A DNA stretch of 64,000 nucleotides from Saccharum officinarum. Taxonomy: Eukaryota; Streptophyta; Magnoliopsida; Poales; Poaceae. The notes under the pieces are model-generated. The model saw only the letters and a list, made by a program, of their open reading frames with translations. It made no database searches and was not told the origin of the DNA. Every line of letters starts with the position of its first letter. Position 1 is the first letter of the stretch. The stretch is taken from contig CM036201.1 in NCBI GenBank assembly GCA_020631735.1, forward strand, positions 77,214,087 through 77,278,086. The letters are read 5' to 3'. The position numbers were made by a program, and so were the translations under genes. Below, piece by piece: positions 1 to 12,300 of the stretch.

Positions 1-858
1 GACATACTTGTGAGCACTTTGAGCTAAGCAACTCCCCTCCCACTCATCTCTCTTGCTTCTTTGCATATTCGAAATGAGATTGAGTGATCCAAGTGCATTT
101 GCATTACGAGATTGCATCTAATTGGTACTTGGTGGTTGATTTGCTGCGGGATTCTTGTTTCTCTTGGTGGTTGCCACCACCTAGACGGTTTGGAGCAGCT
201 TGGAGGCGTTGGCAAGAGTTGGTGATTGTTCTTGGCCACCTCCGGTGATTGTGAGGGGTTTGTGCCTACCTCGGCGAAGCGTCAAAGGCAACGTTAGTAA
301 ATTGCTCGTGTCATTGAAATATTTTGCCATTTTGTAGGTTCTTGTGGCGCCTTTTGAGAGGCTCGGTGTGAGACCGATTAGCCACCGAACCACGTGGTGA
401 AGAGGAACACAACGGGGACTAGCGTGCCGGCAAGCCCGTGAACCTCGAGATAAATCTTCGTGTCATCACTTTCATATTGTGATCGATTGATCCCGGTGTT
501 CAGTTATCTTGGTATTCATTGTTGATCATATTGGTTGGCTCAATACTTCGCCCCTCGGTGAAACTCTCCTAACTCAACTCTGCATTACTTTCTTAGTTAT
601 CTTTGCTAGCTAGTTAGCTTTGCTTTAGTAGCTCCTTTGTGTAGCTTGCTAGTTGTAGTTGTAGTTACCTTCTCGGTTTGACTTGTGCGGTTGAGTGCAT
701 ATACTAGAATTGTGAATTGGTTAGGTGGCTTGCAAACACCCCGTAGGCTAAGCAAAACTCGCATCTCGCTACTTGTTATATTGATAAACTTGTTTAGATT
801 GTCTTTGTAGAAAATTTTATAAGGCTATTTACCCCCCTCTAGCCATCAAGACCTTTCA
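1..858 (+). mobile_element. 3' part of a SIRE-type copia LTR
   Basis: The sequence is collinear with, but clearly diverged from, the last ~880 bases of the complete copia LTR at 16566-18831. Both contain the ACTCATCTCTCTTGCTT stretch, the AGTGAGATTGAGTGATCC-like stretch, the CTTGGCCACCTCCGG stretch, and the terminal TAGCCATC plus GACCT block. It ends in CA at 858. No primer-binding sequence follows, so this is a 3' LTR or a solo LTR rather than a 5' LTR. It abuts gag-like sequence of the gypsy element. The LTR start lies left of the window. Confidence 0.85.
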
Positions 859-962
859 GTGCCCGACATAAGCAGTAGAAGATGGAAAAGCTGGCCAAGA
901 TGGAGGGTGAAATCCTTAAACCAATTAGCGTCGAAGTTCCTCTAGAAGGTCAAAACGCCGCC

Positions 963-1036
963 GCCGCCGCCGCTGGCCAGTCGGCTAAGACGACTCCAGA
1001 GTCGACTAAGCCGACTCCTGCTGTTTGTCAGTCGGC
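963..1036 (+). repeat. SAKPT-coding near-palindromic repeats, first block
   Basis: Degenerate copies of AGTCGGCTAAGCCGACT occur here and continue at 2804-2915 beyond the inserted solo LTR. The 17-mer is nearly its own reverse complement. In the gag frame each copy reads Ser-Ala-Lys-Pro-Thr. Related copies recur at 6648-6766. Confidence 0.8.
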
Positions 1037-2803
<1,767 letters not shown>

Positions 2804-2915
2804 TCGGCTAAGCCGACTTCGCCTGCCCCTATCGCCCTGGATGAGCTAGAGTCGGCTAAGCCGACTCCCCCTGCTGATGATGCTCTAGAAGCCCTAGAGT
2901 CGGCTAAACTGACTC
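2804..2915 (+). repeat. SAKPT-coding repeats, continuation of first block
   Basis: Three copies of the TCGGCTAAGCCGACT motif, spaced by acidic or proline-rich codons, continue the gag-frame repeats interrupted by the solo LTR. The third copy has drifted to TCGGCTAAACTGACT. Confidence 0.8.
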
Positions 2916-3742
2916 CCACTGTCCCGGTTGCCTCCGAGGTGTCCTCTGATGATTCTGCTTCCACTATTGCTGCTCTGGTGGGCATGGAGGTTCCTGAAGA
3001 TTCTGAGGTGCCTGATGATGAGATGGTTGACTATGAGGCCACCCTAGAAAGAGCAGAGGTCAATGTAGTCTATTTATCTACCGATTACTATATTGTTGAA
3101 GATGATTCGGCAGCGGTAGAATTCAACTTTGTGATGAAGAGTGCTGTATTTCAGAAACCACTTGACTCTGTCAATCATCTCAAGCCTCTACATATAAAGG
3201 GCCACATCAATTGCATTCCAGTCCATAGTATGTTGGTGGACAGTGGGGCGATAGTGAACTTGATGCCATATCCGCTTTACAAGTAGCTTGGTGGCACGGA
3301 TGATGAGCTGATCAAGACCAACATGACCATCACTGGCGTTGGAGGAGGCGAGCCCATCCTGGCCAGAGGAGTTGCTAACATGGATCTCACCATTGGAAGC
3401 AAGACTTTGGCTACAACGTTCTTCGGCGCCGACATGCAAGGTAGCTATAATTTGATACTTAGGCGTGATTGGATCCATGCCAATCGCGGCGTGCCATCTA
3501 GCTTACATCAATTTCTTATCCAATGGGTGGGAGACGCTGTTGAGGTTGTGCATTCAGATTCATCGGTTGATGTTGCTGCAACCGATGCTCCTATGCTCGG
3601 AGGGCATGATGCTATTACTTGCTTGTCTGTTAGAGATCTTTCTAGTTTTGAATTTATTAGTGTTACCAGGCAAGGTTTTGTTCCTGTATCCTTGAAGCCG
3701 ATTGATAATCGGCTCAATATCATCATATAATCATTTTTATTA

Positions 3743-5690
3743 ATGGATGCTAACATTGAATGGTTAAAACATCGTGTTGAACAGTATCGGGCTAATAAGA
3801 CCGATTCTTGTGAGGCTATTGATGATTTTGATGAGCTCGATAAGTTAGGCCAAAGTTTTATGTCGGCCGACCCTTTAGAACATGTTGATATTGGGGATGG
3901 CTTTGTGCCCCAGCCGACGTTTATAAATCAAAACCGATTACAAAGTTGAGTTAATCGTCTCAAGGAATATGCTGATTGTTTTGTATGGGATTATACAAAG
4001 ATGCCTAGATTGAGCCGAGAGCTTGTTGAGCATTAGCTCCCCATTATGGATGGATTCAGGCCTTTCAAATAACACCCTCGCTGATTTAATTCTACAATTT
4101 ATGATCGGGTTAAAGAAGAAATTAATCGGCTCTTGCAAATGTGGTTTATTCAGCCATGCAGGTATGCGGAGTGGGTCTCTAATATTGTACCTATTGAAAA
4201 GAAAGATTTTGAGAAGATCAGAGTTTGCATTGATTTTAGAGATTTGAATAGAGCTACTCTGAAAGATGAATATCCTATGCCTATAGCCGATAAGGATGAA
4301 AACAGACGGAAATGGATGGAAAATAGCTCTACCATTTTCATTTTTATATTTTTTTAATGAAAACGGGAGCGGGAGCTGGACAACCAGGAGTGGAAACGGT
4401 AGCGGGATAAACGGTAATGCAAAAATGGATAAATACGATCGGAAAATAGACGGAAACGAACGGTATGCGGGAACTTAAGCCGGAACTACATGCCACATGT
4501 GACGAACCAAAGGGCTTGCTGCAGTACTCCCAAATAAATATGAGCCATCGATCTAGATGATTTTTATCGCATATTACCTTCTAGGAGGTACTAGAATGAA
4601 GAAATATATATATTAGCGAAATAGGTAAAATATCTTCCAATTAGATCTAATTTCCATATCCATTTAGATCTAACTTGCATGCATGATGTAAATTGTAATC
4701 AACATGTACGAGACTCTTTTTTTTGGTTAAATACATACATGTACTAGTTACGAGTAACGTTATGTTCTGCATGCAGCCGAACAGCGCAGACTGCAGAAGC
4801 AAGCTGACCGCCCGCTCACGGCACAGCTTGGCTCAACGCCCTCTGCGCTTGTCCCGGTGAACGTATAAACGGGATGAAAACGGGAATATCCCGGTCAAAA
4901 ACAGGATACCGGCAATACGGACGGAAAAACGCTCAACCGTTTTCAGTCACGGTCCCGGTGTATCCCATCCCATTTTTGGTCCCGTTTCTGTTTATCCCGC
5001 AAAAAACGTAAACGGACGGGAAAATACGGTATACGGTTGCGGACGAAACGAGATTCATCCCGTCCGTTTTCATCTTTAATAGGCGATATGCTTATTAATG
5101 ACGCTTCAGGACACCCAGTTATTAGCTTTCTTGATGGTAATATTGGTTATAATCAGATTTTCATGGTTGAGGAAGACATGTCTAAGACAGCTTTCATTTG
5201 TCCTGGGTTTGTTAGTCTCTTTGAGTGGGTTGTGATGACATTTAGGCTGAAGAATACAAGTGCTACTTATCATAGAACTATGAATTTGATTTTTCATGAT
5301 CTAATTGGGGCGATTATGGAGGTACACATTGATGATATTGTGATTAAATCAGTTGCCCATAAATCTCATTTGGCCGATTTGCGTCTTGCTTTTGAGAGGA
5401 TGCGCCGCTATGGATTGAAGATGAACCCACTCAAATGTGCTTTTGAAGTATCAGCTGGGAAGTCCTTAGGCTTCATAATTCATGATAAAGGTATAGAGGT
5501 TGATCCCAAGAAAATAGAGAAGATCAAGGGAGTTCAGACACCTACATGCAAGAAGGACTTGCAAAAGTTCCTAGGGAAGGTGAACTACTTGAGAAGATTT
5601 ATTGCTAACTTGTCTGGGAAGATTATTCCTTTCACCCCCATATTGAAGTTGAAAGATGAATCTAAATTCATTTGGAGGGCAAAACAATAA
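3743..5690 (+). pseudogene. reverse transcriptase of the Tat element, split by a Ds-like element
   Basis: From 3743 the frame gives the usual pre-RT segment (LSRELVEH near 4010-4035, followed by a stop). Then come EWVSNIVPIEKKDFEKIRVC and IDFRDLNRATLKDEYPMPIA up to 4290. The frame resumes at 5087 with MLINDASGHPVISFLDGN and YNQIF, then FEWVVMTFRLKN, the catalytic-region HIDDIVIK (YIDD in most relatives; Tyr replaced by His) at about 5323-5346, and LGKVNYLRRFIANLSGKI. Stops before 4133 and the TAA at 5688-5690 disable it. The role was copying element RNA into DNA. Confidence 0.88.
4291..5078. mobile_element. Ac/Ds-like nonautonomous hAT element
   Basis: Terminal inverted repeats are TAAGGATGAAAAC on the left and, on the opposite strand, TAAAGATGAAAAC on the right. 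The 8-bp target duplication is ATAGCCGA / ATAGGCGA (4283-4290 and 5079-5086, one mismatch). Both subterminal regions are rich in AAACGG and GGGATA-type motifs, as in maize Ac/Ds, where AAACGG is the known transposase-binding core. No transposase frame is present in 788 bp. It splits the gypsy RT between codons, and RT rejoins in frame on removal. Confidence 0.92.
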
Positions 5691-6140
5691 GAGGCATTTG
5701 AGAAGATAAAGGAATATTTATCAACACCATCGATTCTTTGTGCACCTAGAAGATGAGTTCTTTTCAAAATGTATATTGCTGCCGAAGAGAGGGTAATCGG
5801 GACTGTTTTGACTCAAGAAGATGAAGGTAAAGAATACGTGATTGCTTATCTTGGTTGCCTTCTTCTTGATCCCAAGACAAGGTATGCCCATATAGAGAAA
5901 CTATGCTTGTCACTGTACTATGCATGTGCTAAGATGAGGCATTATCTTTTGTTTAGTACATGTGTTGTTGCTTGCCAGGCCGATGTAATAAAGCACATGT
6001 TATATTGGCCAGTTCTTTGTGGAAGGATAGGCAAATGGGCATATGCACTAATTGAATATGACTTGACTTTTGAACCATTGAAAACTTTAAAGGGTCAAGT
6101 TCTTGCTGATTTTATTGTTGAGCATAGTATTGATTTAGAT
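5691..6140 (+). pseudogene. RNase H domain of the Tat element
   Basis: After the RT stop, the frame from about 5691 encodes EAFEKIKEYLSTPSILCAP, a stop within the next codons, then MYIAAEERVIGTVLTQEDEG, KTRYAHIEKLCLSLYYACAK and MRHYLLFST, the standard RNase H plus connection sequence of gypsy elements. It is followed by KGQVLADFIVEH. It would remove element RNA from RNA-DNA hybrids. Confidence 0.82.
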
Positions 6141-6501
6141 GATGAAATCAGTTACTTTACTTTTACTCTATGGAAATTATACTTTGATAGATCGGTCTGT
6201 AAAGATGGCCAAGGTGTTGGTATTATTCTCATCTCTCCTAATGATTATCTCTCCTAATGGTGTTGAGCTTGAGATGTCAAGCCGATTAGATTTCCCTTGT
6301 ACCAACAATCAAACCGAATATGAAGCTCTTTTATTCGGGTTGATCATGTTGCGGTCCATGAAAGTAAAACATGTTGAGGCCTATGGTGATTCTTTGCTAG
6401 TGGTACAACAAGTTGCTGGTGAGTTTCAATGTTTGGAAGGATCACTAAGAGCTTGTCTTGATGCTTGCGATAATATCATTGATCATTTTGCCGAATTTTG
6501 A
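6141..6501 (+). pseudogene. additional archaeal-type RNase H (aRH)
   Basis: The pieces LYFDRSVCKDGQGVGIILIS and NNQTEYEALLFGLIMLRSMK then HVEAYGDSLLVVQQVAGEF correspond to the extra RNase H placed between RH and integrase in Tat-lineage gypsy elements, with visible D, E and D positions. The domain is split between two frames. A 16-bp tandem duplication (ATCTCTCCTAATGATT then ATCTCTCCTAATGGTG, about 6231-6262) shifts the frame. A TGA ends it at 6499-6501. Confidence 0.8.
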
Positions 6502-6647
6502 ATTCAGCATATTCCGAGGCATGAAAATCAAAAGGCCAACATGTTAGTTCAACAAGCATCTGGCTATGATGTCGGTGGGCGTAATTTTCATATTCAAGAA
6601 CGGTCGATGCATAAAAATTTCAATTTTTCCCGTGTAGGCACAAACCA

Positions 6648-6766
6648 GTCGGCTAAGCCAACTGACCCAATCGGCTTAGCCAACTCCCCTTCTGCTGGAG
6701 CCAAGTCAGCTCAGCCGATTACTACAGTCGGCCAGGCCGACTCCTCCTAGTCGGCTAAGCCGACTG
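6648..6766 (+). repeat. SAKPT-like near-palindromic repeats, second block
   Basis: Five to six degenerate copies of AGTCGGCTAAGCCGACT lie in the spacer between aRH and integrase. They are translated as Ser-Ala-x-Pro-Thr-like units. This is the same motif as in the gag region of this element. Confidence 0.8.
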
Positions 6767-6770
6767 CCCT

Positions 6771-8111
6771 ATGACCAGCCCAGTCAGTTCGCTCGCGAAG
6801 CACCCAAATCGGCCCAATGAAACTTTCAGCGATGTCGGGGCCGATTTGGATGATTGGAGAACTCCCTTGCTGAGATATTTACATGATCCAAGTGCTAAGG
6901 TTGACAAAAGTATTCGACGGAGTGCTTTTAAGTATATGTTGCATAATGATGAGCTTTACCGGAGAACCATCGAAGATTTGCTATTGAAGTGCTTGGGACC
7001 TGATCAAGCAAGCGTGGCTATGGGAGAAGTCCATGAAGGTATTTGTGGTATACATCAATCGGCCCTAAAGATGAAGTGGTTATTGCGTAGAATGATTTTT
7101 TTGGCCTACCATGATGGCTGATTATTTTTGTTACTACAAGGGTTGCGAAGAGTGTCAAAGGTTTGGAAATATTCAACTTGTGTCTACTGCAATACTTCAT
7201 CCTATTATCAAACCATGGCCTTTTTGTGGTTGGGAGGGCTAGACTTCATAGGCCAAATTCATCCCCCATCTTTTAAGGGACACCGACTTGTGTTGGTTGC
7301 TACGGATTACTTCACTAAGTGGATCGAGGCAGTTCCTTTGAAGAATATGACACACAGGGAGGTAATTGAGTTCATTATTGATCATATGATTTATAGATTC
7401 AGCATCCCTCAAATATTAACTATAGATCAAGGGACATCATTTATGTCTAAGGAGGTGAGGGAATTTGCCGAATCATATAAGATCAAGTTGCTCAATTCGT
7501 CTCCATACTATGGTCAAGCAAATGGCCAGGCTGAGTCTAGTAATAAGACTTTGATCAAGCTTATCAAGAAGAAAATTAAGAAAAATCCAAGGAGGTGGCA
7601 TGAAGTTTTGTCTGAAGCTCTATGGGCACATCATATTTCAAAACATGGTGCTACCAAAGTTACTCCTTTTGAGCTAGTATATGGTCAAGATGTCGTGTTA
7701 CCTATCGAGGTGAATTTGGATGAATACAAGCTTGCTAAACAAAAAGATCTATCAGCCGTTTTGTATTATGATTTGATGATGGATAACATCGATGAGGTGA
7801 CTGATGTAAAATTAAAAGCTCTCAAGGAGATAGAAAAAGATAAAGCTCGAGTTGCCAAGACATACAACAAGAAAGTCAAAAGCAAATCCTTCCAAGTGGG
7901 AGAATTAGTGTGGAAAACTATACTACCCATTGGATCGAAAAGCAATCAGTTTGGCAAGTGGTCACCAAATTGGGAGGGTCCTTATAAAGTGATCAAAGTC
8001 ATATTTGGTAACTCCTGTTTGCTAGAGACATTGCAAGGTGAACGTCTCAATAGAGTATTCAATGGAAGGTACATGAAAAAGTATTTTCCAAGTGTTTGGC
8101 AAGAAGCCTAA
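6771..8111 (+). pseudogene. integrase of the Tat element
   Basis: Starts with DWRTPLLRYLHDPSAKVDKS and IRRSAFKYML, then the zinc-finger half HEGICGIHQSALKMKW. From about 7100 to 7230 the correct frame is displaced: the CEEC half of the finger and the KPWPF segment are in another frame. The core then follows with catalytic Asp in LVATDYFTKW, Asp in LTIDQGTSF, Glu in QANGQAESSNKTL (DD35E), and WAHHISKHGATKVTPFELVY. The C-terminal WEGPYKVIKV is the GPY motif. It would insert element cDNA. The paired frameshifts break it. Confidence 0.88.
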
Positions 8112-8281
8112 GTGCTCTCCAAACAATGGCCGATACATGTATCACCTTTAGAACAAAAATGACCGATGTATACATCGTCCTTAGTCACTGAGTAGCCGAT
8201 GAGATGGGTATCGTCGCTGTTCAGTTTTATTGTGTTTGGTTTGATTAAGTGTTTTTAAGTTCATGGTTCATTCACCTGAAA

Positions 8282-8293
8282 ATAGGGGGCATA
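8282..8293 (+). other. polypurine tract of the Tat element
   Basis: ATAGGGGGCATA-type purine run directly before the TG of the 3' LTR, the expected plus-strand priming position. Confidence 0.7.
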
Positions 8294-9093
8294 TGTTGAC
8301 ACTCAAAATGTCCATTTTTTGAAGTTATCAAAATATGGAACAAACTTTACCATTGTGTTCCTCTCACCGAGACGGTCAAAAAACATATATGGAACGTCTA
8401 ATTTGGAGTCCGGATGAAGGAGTTATGCCCCCAGAAAGATGCTCCGTTGTTGGGACTTCCAACCCAAGTCAGGACATCCGACGATCAGGACTTTCGACCC
8501 AAGTCAAGACTTCTAACTGTCGGGACTTCTGACCCGAGTCATGACTTCTGACCTATGTCAGGACTTCTAACCCAAGTCGGGACTTGCGGCAGAACTAATA
8601 AAAAGGCCTGTTCGGATCTAGCCTTCTGCATTCCGATCTGAACTATTCCAAACTCGTGGAAAACTTAGAAAATAAGGCTTGGAGAGGTTTCCTACTGGGA
8701 TAAGACCACCCCCTCTATATAAAGGATCATGGCTGATTGAGTTCCCATCTATCCAATCGTCAAAAACACAACATATCAACTACCCTTTGCCCTAATTCTC
8801 CTCTCTCAACCCCTCCTGCTGTTCGGTGACATTGCTCCAAGAGATTCATCGGCATCCTAGGCGCCCTTGCTGGTCCTAGGAGATTCTCCATGTGCTCCTC
8901 CCTGATGGATCCTTTTAGGAGTGGTTCAGGAGCCTTTTTAGCCGAGATCGAGCTCCACATTGGCCCTATCGGTCTCTAGATCGGTTTGGCTAATTACGCT
9001 GCGTTCTTGCTACGTTGCAGGTTCTGTGCAACCTCTTTGGGCGTCCAAGGCCCTCGTTAATGTGTTGGCTTGAGGTCATCTTCAATGTCAACA
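8294..9093 (+). mobile_element. 3' LTR of the Tat gypsy element
   Basis: Begins TGTTGACACTC right after the polypurine tract and ends AATGTCAACA, so the ends TGTTGACA and TGTCAACA are inverted repeats. The length is 800 bp. It contains several copies of a GGGACTTC(T/C)GACCC-like motif near 8450-8580. A TATATAAAGG promoter-like box lies at about 8717. The 5' LTR is not in the window, so its target duplication cannot be checked; the downstream 5 bp are CCTTG. Confidence 0.85.
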
Positions 9094-9308
9094 CCTTGTT
9101 CTGAGAATTCTAGACCTTGGTAACACTGGGCCTTGCAAATTTTTAATGGGCCAAGGGGGTGGGGGCCAGTTTCGCCTCCACTAGGCTCCACCCATGTGGG
9201 TGATCACCAAAGTGCAAGTCTGCAAGTCAGATAGGAACAAGCTCATGGTGCTATTATACAACAATGTGCAATTCTTGCCCATGGGAGGATAATCTCACCA
9301 TCAATTCA
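9094..9308. other. short unassigned flank
   Basis: About 215 bases between the gypsy LTR and the next solo LTR. I see no gene, repeat or terminal motif here. Confidence 0.5.
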
Positions 9309-12300
9309 TGCTTTGTGTAACACCCTAGGTGTTACGGGCCTAATAAAACCTTGATCATGATCATCATGCATAAGCATTGTAGCATAAATGCTTTCCATGT
9401 TTCATATATAGTTTTCACATGTTGCATTGTGATGTTTCATGTGTTGCATATATGTTGATTTCCATGTGTTGCATGAAATGATATCATGAATAATAATTAA
9501 GGTTCTATGTGAATTTCTATATATGAATTTGCTTAAATAATTGTTGGCATAATTAATGCACACTCTAGTTATCCGCAAGTGCACAGATAATCTACCGATG
9601 TAGCACTTCATCGGAATGACCCAGTTTTAATATTGAACCCAAAGAAACGGAATGATGTACTTTAGTCTTAAACCTAATCCCTGAGTAGCAAACAAGGATA
9701 GAGAAAATAGAAGATAAAGACGATCACTAAGATTGTCTAGTTCTATTATTGCAGTAAGTTATGTTAATTACGATTCAGCTAGGGATTACTATAGAAGAGC
9801 ACAATCAGAGTGTAGTCTCCTAAGTAACTAATCCTGCTCGGCCTATAAATAGGAGATGGATTATAGAAGATTCAGCAAGGCTATAAAAGTCACCCCTACG
9901 AGCTACCATCGATCCAGAAATATAGGGTAATCGTACGAGCAATCAAGTTTAAGCACCACGCTTACACTACGACGGCTACTCTACCCCTAGAGCTACCAGG
10001 AATAAAGTACTCAAAAAGAGTTACAGACTAGATGAATAATAATACCATTAAGACTTACTAACAAATAGAAGTTGAACACCAAAGAAATCTCAGACGCAAG
10101 CCCTTGAAGAACTTGAATCCGCAGGTACAAGGCGTAGAAGCAGCACCGACAGACCGATACTCCCTCCAAATCTCTTCCCTCTCTCTCTCTTTCTCTCTTC
10201 TAATTCTAATTCAAGACTAGATTCTAAACCTCAACTAGAGGTGAACTAGTCTTCTTAAAAGCTGACTCTAGAGAGGTTTTCCTTTCGAGGGACACCTCTC
10301 TCTGATCCTATCTGAAGATAATGAATTAGGGTTTTAGGATGCTCTGCCTCGGGGGGTCTGGGGTCTGGTTATATAGTCCGGTGGGATGAACTGCGGCCCT
10401 TGGATCAAATGGACTTGAAACGACGGTCAAGATGCGATGTAGAGATGTGTTGTAACGCGTTGCATGAAGGAGAAGGCGGTTGGCCTCTGGGCCAGGCCGG
10501 TCGGCCTGAGGGGGGCCGGGCAGCCTCCTTTGGAGGCCTCTCGGTCCCCGTCTCGGTCCCATGCCTTCTCATGTCTTCTGGAGTCTTCTACTGTCGAGGT
10601 TCGATCCGTTTGACGCGATTTGATCTGGTTCCTTGGTCCCAACTCTTCTCCAGAATTCCTGTTTTTCCTGTTTAATCCCTAAAAAAATCATAATTCACCA
10701 AAACTCGTGGAATTCTGTTAGTTGAGTCCCTATTCTATGGTGATGATTACGTTTATACCCTATTTTCATGTTTTATTGACGATTTATAATAGGAGTTAAT
10801 TACCGTCAACAATAATTAAAAACTTGAACTCTAGGTTTGAATTTAGATTTGAATTCTAAAACTTGTTTTAGGCTTTGCAATTCAAGTTTAAATTCAAATT
10901 GGGAGGGATTTATAAAATGAATTTTCAAAGTAAACTTGGTTCAACTAATATAATATTGATTGTATCAATGCTTGCTCTAATCAATGGTATTTGGTTGATA
11001 GTTGTGAGAACTAAATAATCATCAATTTATTCACCAAGGAAATTGAGTTTGAATTTTCAAAATCCTAAATTTCAAATATCCCTTTTCTTTCCCCAATTTC
11101 AAATTTCAAAATCCAGGTAGAATTTGAAGATGGTTCCAAAATCAAAGTTGGAGATCTTGAAAAGGTGAGCAACTTTTACTTTTGGAGATTTTTAAGTTGC
11201 TATGCAAATTTGGAAGAAAAAGAAATGAGGTTGTATTGCTACAGTAGTCGGGCCATACTTTGTTTGCCATCGAGCTGCTTCGCCGGTGCCGCCGACGCTC
11301 TTCTGGCCGCTTCCTCGCACTGGGCACGCAGCTGCCTGCTTGTTGCTTTGCAAGCTGCTGCTGGCAAGCACGCGAAGCTTCGCCCCATGAGTTAAAGCCT
11401 CGCGTTGCTGTTTTCTTCTCCTTCTCCACTCTGCCGCCGTCGTGTCTCCTTGCTCCGTCGGCCGAGTTCACCGTCGTCCCGTGCCCTCGTTTCGATTTCT
11501 CGCGCCTACAACTCCGCCTTACCCTTGCGAACCTGCTGAGCCCTTTCGCCGCGCCTCGCTCCACCTGGGTTGGCCGCGCACCGTCATCTTCCTCGCAGCC
11601 GTCCGCCGCACCGCCGAGGCGCCCTTCATCGTGGTCAGCCGCCACTAGTCACCTTCTCTCTCGCCTCTTCCTTGTTTTGTGCTTGTCTTGACGCCGTAGA
11701 GCTCACGAGCTAGCCAGTTGATCGTTTCTTGCTCAGGTCACACTGAAACGTGTCGCCGCCGCGCCATGATGCTCTGCTTGGTCGGTCCGCCATGGCCGCT
11801 GACAAGCACGAGCGGAGGTGTCACTTGTTCAATCTACAGCCCAGGCATGTGCGGGAGGAGGTGGGGGTCACGTTGGTGGCATCGCCATGGCCGGAGGCCT
11901 CGCCGTCGGCGTGCAGCGCGGCCGACCCGCCGGCCACCGTTCGGTTAAGGTTGGGGTGGGTCAGGGTTGACCCCGGGTCCCCCTGTCAGTGACTGAGGGT
12001 AGGGAAAGGCTGAGTGCAAAATGATTTTTATTCTTTTTCAAATTTCAGAAATGATTAAATTGATGCACTTCTTTTTTAATTCATAGAAAAATGCTAGAGT
12101 AGGATAAAATCATGGAAATTTTTGTGTAGCCTCTCCATGCTGTGATCTATGTAGCAAAAATATGAAATGGTGAAAAATGTTAGTTTTGTATGCTGGAAAA
12201 TTCAGTAAATAAATAGAGAAATGCTAGTTGCATGATTTTTGTAGGCTAAAATAATAATCTTTTGATCATGAAACTTTTTGTGTAACTGTTTTATGCTAGT

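Noticed and set aside
3743..8111. Possible integrated pararetrovirus, given RT and RNase H
   Set aside because: An integrase, polypurine tract, LTR and dual RNase H order show a Tat-lineage gypsy element. No movement-protein or coat-protein sequence was seen.
11142..11992. Several GC-rich open frames of 70-167 codons on both strands
   Set aside because: They overlap each other, have alanine/arginine/proline-rich composition and no domain, and lie within a long LTR.
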